Origin: an uncultured Oscillospiraceae bacterium
GTDB taxonomy: Bacteria > Bacillota > Clostridia > Oscillospirales > Acutalibacteraceae
Length of the DNA stretch: 33,379 nt
NCBI GenBank assembly: GCA_900547305.1
Contig: URGH01000022.1
Coordinates: 1-33,379 of the forward strand
Reading direction: 5' to 3'
Below the pieces are notes generated by a model. It saw nothing but the letters and a program-made list of their open reading frames with translations. It did no database searches and was not told the DNA's origin. The position numbers and the translations under genes are program-made. Of this stretch, positions 24,501-31,737 are shown piece after piece (position 1 is the stretch's first letter; each line of letters opens with the position of its first letter).

Positions 24501-26027
24501 ATGGAGAAGATTTTAGTGCTTGACTTCGGCGGTCAGTATAATCAGCTTATCGCCCGGCGTGTAAGAGAGAATAACGTTTACTCGGAAATTCGCCCCTACA
24601 CCGCCCCGATTGCGGAAATAAAGGCTGCGGGATATAAGGGAATAATTTTAACGGGCGGACCCAAAAGCGTATACGGCGAAAACGCCGTGCTTTACAGTAA
24701 AGAACTTTTCGAGCTGGGTATACCTGTAATGGGCATTTGCTACGGCGCACAGCTTATGGCGCATATGCTCGGCGGCGAGGTAACTGCGGGTGCCAGCGAA
24801 TACGGCAAGGTTGAGGTAAAGGTGGATAACAGCAGCAAGCTTTTTGCGGATATACCCTCAAAAACCGTTTGCTGGATGAGCCACACCGACTACATAAAGC
24901 AGGTGCCGCTCGGCTTTAAAATCGTAGGCAAAACAGACGTTTGCCCCGTTGCCGCAATGGAAAACCCGAAGGACAGACTGTATGCCGTTCAGTTCCACCC
25001 AGAGGTTATGCACACTCCGCTAGGCTCACAAATGATAAGGAACTTTATTTATAATGTCTGCGGCTGCAAGGGTGAGTGGACAATGTCCTCTTTTACCGCC
25101 CGCACAATTGAGGAGCTTAAAACTAAAATCGGCAATAAAAAGGTGCTTTGCGCCCTTTCGGGCGGAGTTGACAGCTCTGTTGCTGCCCTGCTTTTGCACA
25201 AGGCGGTAGGCGAAAATCTCACCTGCATTTTTGTTGACCACGGTCTGCTTAGGAAGGACGAGGCAAAGCAGGTAAACGACCTGTTCAGAGGTACTTATAA
25301 TATAAATCTTATATCGGTTGACGCGTCCGAGCAGTTTTTGGGCCAGTTGCGCGGCATAAGCGAGCCTGAGCAAAAGCGTAAGATTATCGGCAGAGAATTT
25401 ATACGCGTGTTTGAGGCAGAGGCTAAAAAAATCGGCAAGGTGGATTACTTAGTTCAGGGCACTATTTATCCCGATTGCATTGAGTCTGGCGTAGGCGATG
25501 CCGCGCTTATAAAGAGCCACCACAATGTAGGCGGTCTGCCCGACCACGTTGATTTTGACGAGATAATAGAACCGCTCAGAGACTTATTTAAGGACGAGGT
25601 GCGCAAGGTAGGATTAGAGCTTGGTATGCCGGAAAATATGGTGTACCGTCAGCCTTTCCCGGGTCCCGGGCTCGGCGTTCGCATTATCGGCGAGCTTACC
25701 CGAGAAAAAATTGCTATTTTGCAGGATGCCGACGCTATTTTCCGCGAGGAAGTGGCAAACGCGGGGATTGACCGCGATATCGGTCAGTACTTCGCTGTGC
25801 TTACAAATATGCGTTCGGTGGGCGTTATGGGTGATTTCAGAACCTATGACTACACCGTAGCGCTCCGTGCGGTTACAACCAGCGATTTTATGACGGCTGA
25901 CTGGGCGCGTATTCCGTATGAGGTGCTCGATGCCGCCTCCCGCCGCATAGTAAATGAGGTCAAGGGCGTAAACCGCATTGTGTACGATATAACTTCCAAA
26001 CCCCCGGCAACTATTGAGTGGGAATAA
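24501..26027 (+). CDS. guaA: GMP synthase (glutamine-hydrolysing)
   Basis: 508-residue enzyme converting XMP to GMP with ATP and glutamine. The class I glutaminase shows C80 (GICYGAQL) and H166/E168 (QFHPEV). The ATP pyrophosphatase loop is SGGVDSS (220-226), followed by FVDHGLLR. The C-terminal dimerisation domain ends PPATIEWE. The gene is intact to its stop at 26025-26027. The 3' end of guaA is a known integration target for tyrosine-recombinase islands in diverse bacteria, and a mobile element begins directly after it here, so the last codons may be part of an attachment core. Confidence 0.98.
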   Translation: MEKILVLDFGGQYNQLIARRVRENNVYSEIRPYTAPIAEIKAAGYKGIILTGGPKSVYGENAVLYSKELFELGIPVMGICYGAQLMAHMLGGEVTAGASEYGKVEVKVDNSSKLFADIPSKTVCWMSHTDYIKQVPLGFKIVGKTDVCPVAAMENPKDRLYAVQFHPEVMHTPLGSQMIRNFIYNVCGCKGEWTMSSFTARTIEELKTKIGNKKVLCALSGGVDSSVAALLLHKAVGENLTCIFVDHGLLRKDEAKQVNDLFRGTYNINLISVDASEQFLGQLRGISEPEQKRKIIGREFIRVFEAEAKKIGKVDYLVQGTIYPDCIESGVGDAALIKSHHNVGGLPDHVDFDEIIEPLRDLFKDEVRKVGLELGMPENMVYRQPFPGPGLGVRIIGELTREKIAILQDADAIFREEVANAGIDRDIGQYFAVLTNMRSVGVMGDFRTYDYTVALRAVTTSDFMTADWARIPYEVLDAASRRIVNEVKGVNRIVYDITSKPPATIEWE

Positions 26028-26107
26028 TTTTGATGTCATAAAAAACCAGTGTTTATGCGGGTTTCAGCGATTTCAAAAGACAAATTGATAGCAAAATGAT
26101 AGCAAAC
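26013..26107 (+). other. Putative left attachment region of the integrated element
   Basis: The end of guaA (ATTGAGTGGGAATAA, 26013-26027) is where host-like sequence ends. After it, 26086-26096 and 26097-26107 are tandem 11-mers TGATAGCAAAA and TGATAGCAAAC, of the size expected for integrase arm-binding sites. The actual core duplication cannot be seen because the right end is outside the window. The rest of 26028-26167 shows no gene. Confidence 0.6.
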
Positions 26108-26167
26108 TATCAGGCTGTTCTACTCTAAACAGACCAAGTGGCTTGCGAATAGATTATCTTAAATACT

Positions 26168-26210
26168 AAAAAGGCATTACTGACTTTTTGCAGTCGGTAA
26201 TGCCTTTTTT
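26168..26210. terminator. Bidirectional terminator between guaA and the repressor
   Basis: AAAAAGGCATTACTGAC pairs with GTCGGTAATGCCTTTTTT (arms 26173-26184 and 26193-26204, one T-G wobble, 8-nt loop). T runs in both directions suit termination of guaA read-through and of the minus-strand repressor. Confidence 0.92.
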
Positions 26211-26216
26211 CTATGC

Positions 26217-26681
26217 TTATTTATGTGTGTTGAAAGCAATACTTTCAGGATATGTATAACGCCAATTATCGTATTCTTCTTTTGAGATTTCACCATTTTT
26301 AAGTTTTTGAGCCTGCTCTTTCCAAGCAGTGAACATACCAAACATTGTAAGGTAGTTTGTACCCATACCCTTGTCCAAGTGTAAACAAACCTCTCCGTCA
26401 ATTTCGGTGATTTTAAGACCATATAAATCTTCAATGGTAAATAAGGTGTGCATTAAGCCTTCGTAGTTGTCTATGTCAGGAACAGTTAATGCCTTAGTGG
26501 ATACACCAAATATCTCTGCAAGATTGTTTGTTAAATCAGCTTTTGGTGTTCTTGAGCCAGATTCGTATTGTGCCATACGAATATCAGCAGTTTTCTCAGG
26601 AAAACCCACCTGCATACCAAGATATTTTTGAGTCATACCTCTTAAATTTCTGAAAAAACGAATTCTTTCTCCGATAGCCAT
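26217..26681 (-). CDS. XRE-family (Cro/CI-like) repressor
   Basis: 154 residues. The N-terminal HTH_3 domain (about 3-68) includes ERIRFFRNLRGMTQKYLGMQVGF and AQYESGSRTPKADLTNNLAEIFGV. The C-terminal part (about 70-154) is specific to such element regulators, with no protease motif seen. AAAGGAG precedes the ATG at 26681. It is transcribed away from xis-int and is likely the maintenance repressor of the element, acting on the dyad at 26790-26805 in the divergent promoter. The operator assignment is inferred from position. Confidence 0.88.
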   Translation of the reverse strand: MAIGERIRFFRNLRGMTQKYLGMQVGFPEKTADIRMAQYESGSRTPKADLTNNLAEIFGVSTKALTVPDIDNYEGLMHTLFTIEDLYGLKITEIDGEVCLHLDKGMGTNYLTMFGMFTAWKEQAQKLKNGEISKEEYDNWRYTYPESIAFNTHK

Positions 26682-26711
26682 AAAAATACTCCTTTCGTAC
26701 TCCTAAAAAAG

Positions 26712-26741
26712 AGTATAGCATATAGAGTTATGGCTTGTCAA
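26712..26741 (-). promoter_or_regulatory. Promoter of the XRE repressor
   Basis: On the minus strand, TTGACA (26741-26736), an 18-base spacer and TATACT (26717-26712). It is divergent from the xis-int promoter, with the -35 regions about 42 bases apart. Confidence 0.8.
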
Positions 26742-26783
26742 GATAACCAAAGCAAATAAATTTAATATTTTTTCAAAAACCAC

Positions 26784-26812
26784 TTGACTTAACGGAAATC
26801 CGTTAGTATAAT
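26784..26812 (+). promoter_or_regulatory. xis-int promoter with an operator dyad filling its spacer
   Basis: TTGACT (26784-26789), a 17-base spacer and TATAAT (26807-26812). Positions 26790-26805 are the perfect dyad TAACGGA-AA-TCCGTTA, occupying all but one base of the spacer. A further half-site CCGTTA lies at 26828-26833. A repressor bound here would directly exclude RNA polymerase, so this is the likely induction switch of the element. Confidence 0.88.
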
Positions 26813-26860
26813 ATAGTTAAGCAAATACCGTTAGGCGGTTGTGATAAAACTAAATGACCG

Positions 26861-26969
26861 TCCGAATGGGATATGACTTTGCGATGATATGAGCAAGGCA
26901 ACGCCGCTGAAAAAGCAGGGGCGTTATAGTGAGAGCTATAACTTTAGGTATATAAAAACGACATTCGGA
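26861..26969 (+). ncRNA. Structured leader RNA upstream of xis (candidate)
   Basis: The transcript from 26784-26812 has about 200 nt before the xis ATG. TCCGAATG (26861-26868) and CATTCGGA (26962-26969) can close a roughly 110-nt domain. Inside are GTTATAG/CTATAAC (26923-26929, 26936-26942) and AACGCC/GGCGTT (26900-26905, 26920-26925), which share bases 26923-26925 and so compete at their full length. An inner GCT/AGC hairpin sits at 26906-26916. No ORF or T tract is evident. The pairing was read by eye, and covariation across related elements is untested. Confidence 0.5.
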
Positions 26970-27020
26970 TAGAACGGCGCAAGCGCACAAAAGAAAAAGC
27001 AATGAAAGGAGGATTACACT

Positions 27021-27218
27021 ATGGCAGCAGAATTATTTATGAGAGTCAACGAAGTTGCTGAAGTAATGGGTGTTTCTGAGTCTTATGCTTATAAGATTAT
27101 CAGACGGCTCAATAAAGAGTTAAAGAAAACCGGATGCATTACTATGAACGGTCGCATTGACCGAAAGTTCTTTTATGATAATTTCTATTCCACAAGAGAA
27201 AACAGAGAAAGGAAGTGA
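27021..27218 (+). CDS. xis: Small HTH protein, excisionase-like
   Basis: 65 residues. The first two thirds form a helix-turn-helix (RVNEVAEVMGVSESYAYKIIRRLNKELKKTG) followed by a short wing (CITMNGRIDRKFFYDNF) and a charged tail. This resembles small HTH_17-like proteins encoded immediately before integrases in clostridial elements, which act as excisionases or recombination directionality factors. The strong AGGAGG ribosome-binding site fixes the start. Six bases after its stop the integrase begins, so the two are co-expressed from the repressed promoter. Its role as Xis is inferred from size and position. Confidence 0.8.
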   Translation: MAAELFMRVNEVAEVMGVSESYAYKIIRRLNKELKKTGCITMNGRIDRKFFYDNFYSTRENRERK

Positions 27219-27223
27219 TGTGA

Positions 27224-28303
27224 GTGGGAGCGTTTAAGAACAAAGATAACGGAACTTGGATTGTGCAGTTCCGTTATGTAGATTGGAGGGGCGAAAACAA
27301 GCAGGTTTTTAAGCGAGGTTTCGCCACCAAGAAAGAAGCACAAGAATATGAGCGTGAGTTCCGTATGCAGAAATCGGCGGATGTCACGATGAATTTCGGC
27401 ACTTTCGTAGAACTTTATGAAAAGGATATACGACCGAGCCTGAAAGAAAATACTTGGCTCACAAAGGAGCATATCATCAAGGAAAAGATTTTACCGTATT
27501 TCAGTAAGAAGCATTTATGCGATATTGCCGCTAAAGATGTTATTGCTTGGCAGAACGAGATGCGAAACGCTACAAGCAAAGGCGGCAAGAAACTATCACA
27601 GACCTATCTGAAAACCATACACAATCAGCTGAGTGCGTTATTTAACCACGCTGTCCGCTTCTATGGGTTAAAGGTCAATCCTGCAGCAACTGTTGGAAAT
27701 ATGGGCAAAGCGGAATACAAGGAAATGTTGTTTTGGACTACCGAAGAATACACCAAATTTGCAAATGAAATGATGGATAAACCGTTATCCTATTATGCGT
27801 TTCAAATGCTGTATTGGTGCGGTATTCGTGTCGGGGAGCTTTTAGCACTAACTCCTGCTGATTTTGATTTTAATAACAAAACAGTAACGATAAGTAAATC
27901 CTATCAGCGTTTACACGGTGAGGATATTATCACTTCTCCGAAAACGCCTAAAAGTAATCGCACCATAAAAATGCCACAGTTTTTATGCGATGAAATGCAG
28001 GAATATATCAATATGTTTTATGAAGCAGGAGAAAACGACAGGATGTTCCCAATATCCAAAAGTTACCTTCATCACGAGATGGACAGAGGTTCTGATAAAG
28101 CAGGGGTTAAGCGTATCCGTATCCACGATCTTCGTCATTCCCACGTTTCTTTGCTGATAGATAAAGGCTTTCAGCCGTTGGCAATCGCAGACCGTGTGGG
28201 ACACGAAAGCGTAGATATAACTTATCGCTATGCACACCTATTCCCGTCAAAGCAGATTGAAATGGTAAATACACTTGATGAAATTTGGAAAGGAGACAAT
28301 TAA
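27224..28303 (+). CDS. int: Tyrosine-type site-specific integrase
   Basis: 359 residues, Tn916/phage-type. Residues 1-50 resemble the AT-rich arm-binding domain (GAFKNKDNGTWIVQFRYVD), 55-155 the core-binding SAM-like domain, and 165-350 the catalytic domain. Catalytic residues seen are R202 (CGIRVGELLAL), H301 and R304 (HDLRHSH), H327 (VGHES) and the tyrosine Y336 in YAHLF; a lysine near 240 fits the beta-hairpin position. The start is GTG at 27224 with AAAGGAAG upstream. It should recombine the element with the guaA 3' end. The frame is intact and full length. Confidence 0.95.
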   Translation: MGAFKNKDNGTWIVQFRYVDWRGENKQVFKRGFATKKEAQEYEREFRMQKSADVTMNFGTFVELYEKDIRPSLKENTWLTKEHIIKEKILPYFSKKHLCDIAAKDVIAWQNEMRNATSKGGKKLSQTYLKTIHNQLSALFNHAVRFYGLKVNPAATVGNMGKAEYKEMLFWTTEEYTKFANEMMDKPLSYYAFQMLYWCGIRVGELLALTPADFDFNNKTVTISKSYQRLHGEDIITSPKTPKSNRTIKMPQFLCDEMQEYINMFYEAGENDRMFPISKSYLHHEMDRGSDKAGVKRIRIHDLRHSHVSLLIDKGFQPLAIADRVGHESVDITYRYAHLFPSKQIEMVNTLDEIWKGDN

Positions 28304-28304
28304 A

Positions 28305-28637
28305 ATGTCAGCAAAAAATTTTGACAACCACAAAAGATGGAGAAATATCACAGTAGGGTTTCGTGTATCAGCCGAAGAAAACGAACTGATAAACAAGGCG
28401 GTAAAGTTATCGGGATTACCGAAGCAGGAATATTGTTATCGCAGATGTTTAGGTCAGGATATTGTTGTTCAGGGGAATCCGAGAGTATATAAGGCATTGC
28501 GTGATGAACTCGCCAATGTTCTTGCAGAACTAAAAAGGATTGAAGCACTTACCGATGAACACGACGAGCTGTTGCAGCTTATTGAACTGATAACTGTAAC
28601 CCTGCACGGATTGAAAGGAGATGACGCTTATGACTAA
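28305..28637 (+). CDS. Ribbon-helix-helix mobilization protein (MobC-like)
   Basis: 110 residues. ITVGFRVSAEENELINKAVKLSGLPKQEYCYRRCL is typical of the ribbon-helix-helix relaxosome accessory proteins (MobC type) that bind oriT and help the relaxase nick. A leucine/glutamate-rich helical tail (about 65-100) may mediate oligomerisation. The start at 28305 has AAGGAGA upstream and follows the integrase stop by one base; an earlier in-frame ATG at 28275 lies inside int without a ribosome-binding site. Its end overlaps the next start by 8 bases. Regulatory use elsewhere on the element is also possible. Confidence 0.7.
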   Translation: MSAKNFDNHKRWRNITVGFRVSAEENELINKAVKLSGLPKQEYCYRRCLGQDIVVQGNPRVYKALRDELANVLAELKRIEALTDEHDELLQLIELITVTLHGLKGDDAYD

Positions 28638-29763
28638 TATAACCGAAAAGACTGTTCCTATTGTATCTGTTGGCGCAGATACGGAACAGCCTTCTCAAAA
28701 ATGTACCGCACCTATTATAACCGCTGAAAATGAGAATTTCAATAGTTTTGACGATTTTCAGCGTGAAATGATTAGAATGTTAGACCCTCGTTACCTTAAA
28801 ACAGTTTCGATGACTGAGCTTTACGACACCGTGTATCAGAGCAAGCCGCCGCTTATTGACGGCTTACTCTATCCGGGAACGTATATCTTTGCAGGTGCTC
28901 CAAAACTTGGTAAGAGCTTCTTTATGGCACAGCTTGCCTATCATATCAGCACGGGTACACCGCTTTGGAATTATGTTACCCGAAAGGGAACGGTGCTTTA
29001 TCTTGCACTTGAAGATGACTACCGCAGATTGCAGGAACGCTTGTATCGGATGTTCGGTGCAGAGAGTGCAGATAATCTTTTCTTTTCTGTTTCGGCAAGT
29101 CAGCTCGGCAAGGGACTTGATGAACAGTTATAGGGGTTCATCACAGAACACCCTGACACGAAGCTCATTATAATCGACACACTTCAAAAGGTGCGTGAGG
29201 TCGGCGGGGATAACTACAGTTATGCAAACGATTATGAAATCATCAATCGTATTAAGAAATTTACTGATTGTCACGGTATCTGTGTACTGCTCGTACACCA
29301 CACCCGAAAGCAGAACGCAGATGATAAGTTCGATATGATTTCCGGCACAACGGGTTTGCTTGGTGCGGCAGACGGCGGCTTTGTTTTGCAAAAGGAAAAA
29401 CGCACAAGCAATGCCGCCACCCTCGAAGTGTCGGGCAGAGATCAGCAAGACCAAAAGATTTATCTCAATCGAAATCCTCAAACGCTACTTTGGGATTTGG
29501 AGAGAGTAGAAACAGAACTTTGGAAAGAGCCGCCTGAACCGTTGCTTGAAACGGTAGCCGCATTTATCACCGCAGACAATGCCGAGTGGTGTGGAACACC
29601 AACGGAACTTGTGGCGGTGCTTGGCGTTGATATGAAAGCGAATACCTTGTCTATGAAGCTGAATATCAATGCAGGGCGTTTGTTCAATGAGTACGGTATA
29701 TGTTATGAAAACAAACGCTGTCACGACGGGCGGAAGATACGCCTATGTCTTTCGCAGGCGTGA
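28630..29763 (+). pseudogene. RepA-like AAA ATPase interrupted by an in-frame TAG
   Basis: A 377-codon frame broken by TAG at 29131-29133 (codon 168). Before the stop is Walker A GAPKLGKSFFMAQLAYH; after it, in the same frame, are Walker B KLIIIDTLQKV, the HHTRK sensor-like motif and GTTGLLGAADGGFVL. This is the AAA_25/RepA-type hexameric helicase fold found in plasmids and mobilizable elements, perhaps used for replication after excision. ATG 28630 is preferred over 28621 because AAAGGAG is then properly spaced. A CAG-to-TAG or AAG-to-TAG change would explain the stop. Without read-through the product lacks Walker B and should be inactive. Confidence 0.85.
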
Positions 29764-29768
29764 CGATG

Positions 29769-29970
29769 CGTGACGGTCGTGTCGATGTTTTAGACGGTAG
29801 TGAAAAGACCGTCACCATCGACACACATCGTCACGGATAAAGTTTAGCGGAGTGTGCAGAGAGTGCCTTTTCAAAGGCGGCTCTTTGCCCTTCGGAGAAC
29901 GCAAAACCTGCTCGCAGGTTGCATTTTTGATGGGCTTGCCTGTCAAAAGTGCTTTTGCGTTACTTTTGAC
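29769..29970 (+). other. Hairpin-rich region before the relaxase, candidate oriT
   Basis: The 247-nt gap 29764-30010 has no gene but four dyads. An imperfect inverted repeat spans 29769-29787 and 29816-29835 (CGTGACG...GTCGATG versus CATCGAC...CGTCACG), nesting GACGGT/ACCGTC (29793-29798, 29808-29813). Further on are AACCTGC/GCAGGTT (29905-29920) and GTCAAAAGT/ACTTTTGAC (29942-29950, 29962-29970). MobV relaxases act on hairpin-bearing oriT sequences just upstream of their own gene, so this is the natural candidate. The nick site was not identified. Confidence 0.55.
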
Positions 29971-30010
29971 AAAAGTAACAAAACTTTTTAGAGGAAGGAA
30001 GTGATAAATA

Positions 30011-31192
30011 ATGGAGAGAACGATAAGTATAGAGGTCGGCAAAGGCTCACAAGCACACAATAGTCGTAAATTCAAGGCTTCAAATGTGGATGCCGAACGC
30101 ACACAAAACAATGTCTGTTATTGTAATGAAAATATCCGCAGGGTATATCACGAACTCTTTGATGATGCCGTGAAAAGATACAACGATAAGCAGACAAGAG
30201 CTGACCGAAAGATAGATGATTATTATAAAAAAATACGCACGGGCAAGCAAGAAAAATTGTTCCACGAGATTGTTGTGCAGATTGGAAATAAGGATGATAC
30301 CAATGTTCAAGGGGAGCATTGTGAACTCGCAGGAAAAATTTTGGATGAGTATTATAGCGGATTTATAGAGAGAAATCCCCAGCTTAGAGTGTTCTCGGCT
30401 CACTTGCATTTGGATGAAGAAACACCCCACCTGCATATAGATTTTGCCCCCTTTATGACAGGTAGTAAGCGTGGATTGGACACAAGGGTAACGTTGAAAC
30501 AAGCGTTGGCTATGCAAGGTTTCAAAGGCGGTAGCCGTGAAGAAACCGAGTGGAGTCAGTGGGTACAATCCGAAAAAGAAGTCCTTGCAGATGTAATGAA
30601 GCGGCACGGAGTTGAGTGGCTTCAGCTTGGAAAGAAGCGTGAACACTTGTCCGTTCTTGATTATAAAAAGGAGCAGAGAACAAAGGAAATTGCAGAACTC
30701 GAAAGCAAACTTGCTGATAAAAAAGACGAATTTGAAGTGTACCAAGATCGTATCAGCAATTACAGCAAGGGCGAGCAAGTGATTGAAGAACTTGCTAAAA
30801 AATTGGACACCAAGCCTGATTATCAGCTCCAAGAACCGCCGCCCTTGATGTCGGCAAAGAGTTATAAAACGAAGTTTGTTGAGCCGCTGATAAAGAAATT
30901 ACGAGAGGTAATTAGCTCGGTAATGTCTATGTATTATCAGGCGTTAGACAGTTACCACCGCTTGAATATTACTAATCGAAATCTATATTGAGAGAATGAA
31001 CATTTACGAAAAGACAACGGTAAACTTGCCAATGAAAATAAAAAATTAGTGACACAAAATCGGGATTATAATTTGCTCTGAAAGGTATTTGGTAGCAAAC
31101 AAATTGATGAGCTTTTGGCAAAAGCCAAAGAGCCAAAACAGTCTAAGCAGCGTGACGAACGCTTTAGAAAAAATAAAGATTATGAAAGGTAG
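30011..31192 (+). pseudogene. mob: MobV-type relaxase (Pre/Mob) with two in-frame TGA codons
   Basis: A 393-codon frame stopped by TGA at 30989-30991 (codon 327) and at 31079-31081 (codon 357), with the same frame running to TAG at 31190. The N-terminal relaxase domain is complete in the first 326 residues: HNSRKFKASNVDAERTQNN and the metal-binding HLHLDEETPHLHIDFAPF. After the first stop the coiled-coil tail continues (ENEHLRKDNGKLANENKKLV), then KVFGSKQIDELLAKAKE. Arginine codons (CGA or AGA) are likely ancestral at both stops. The truncated protein may keep nicking activity but lacks the C-terminal tail. AGGAAGGAAG is the ribosome-binding site. Confidence 0.88.
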
Positions 31193-31201
31193 GAACACAC
31201 T

Positions 31202-31585
31202 ATGAAAAAGCATTTTACAGATGAAAGAACGGGTATCAGTTACACTTTGCAAGGCGATTATTACTTACCTGACCTTGCATTACCCACCGAAGAAGAACAC
31301 GAAAATATCGGTGTATGGGGTATGCGGCACAAACGGTTTTTGAAAGAAAATCATCATGTTTTATACGCCAATTTGATAACTTCAGGAAAACTCACCGCTT
31401 ATCTTGATGAGGTTGAACAACAGGCGACAGCATTGTTTCTTCGGTTGGTAAAAGAACTTTCCGAAAAAGAAAATGTAACGGAAAGCTTAAAGGCAACCGA
31501 TCAAATGGCGTGGGTGCAGAAGATGAACAATATCCGTAATCGTGCAACGGAAATTGTAAATGCAGAAATGATTTACACAGTATAA
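31202..31585 (+). CDS. tnpV: TnpV family transposon-encoded protein
   Basis: 127 residues matching the TnpV family, small proteins carried by clostridial transposons and mobilizable elements (first noted in Tn4451/Tn4453-type units). Typical segments are seen: YTLQGDYYLPDLALP, IGVWGMRHKRFLKENH, LYANLITSGKLTAYL and WVQKMNNIRNRATEIV. The function is not established; it is not a transposase. It starts ten bases after the mob frame ends, with GGTAGG upstream, and is followed by a GC-rich hairpin. The frame is intact. Confidence 0.9.
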   Translation: MKKHFTDERTGISYTLQGDYYLPDLALPTEEEHENIGVWGMRHKRFLKENHHVLYANLITSGKLTAYLDEVEQQATALFLRLVKELSEKENVTESLKATDQMAWVQKMNNIRNRATEIVNAEMIYTV

Positions 31586-31592
31586 ACGTAGC

Positions 31593-31618
31593 GGCGGCAG
31601 GGAGTAATCTCTGCCGCC
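31593..31618 (+). terminator. GC-rich hairpin after tnpV, probable terminator
   Basis: GGCGGCAGGGA (31593-31603) pairs with TCTCTGCCGCC (31608-31618) with one G-T wobble and a GTAA loop. The following ATTACTTATTT is a weak T tract, so termination may be partial. Confidence 0.55.
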
Positions 31619-31669
31619 ATTACTTATTTAGAGCAATAAAAAAGTTTACAATCTTTTTTGAAAATGGTA

Positions 31670-31698
31670 TTGCTATTGTTCGAGTTTTAGAATATAAT
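31670..31698 (+). promoter_or_regulatory. Promoter of the methyltransferase gene, with a short flanking dyad
   Basis: TTGCTA (31670-31675), a 17-base spacer and TATAAT (31693-31698). GTTCG (31678-31682) and CGAAC (31711-31715) form a small dyad around the -10. It might be an operator for the HTH domain of the downstream methyltransferase, but five-base arms are weak evidence. Confidence 0.7.
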
Positions 31699-31737
31699 AT
31701 TATACAAGTACGAACGGGGTGTATTCAGGAGGTTGTT

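Noticed and set aside
30989..31081. Reassignment of TGA to a sense codon in this genome
   Set aside because: Host genes such as blaI, nearby operon members and azlC end properly at TGA, and a TAG interrupts another gene of the element, so ordinary decay is simpler.
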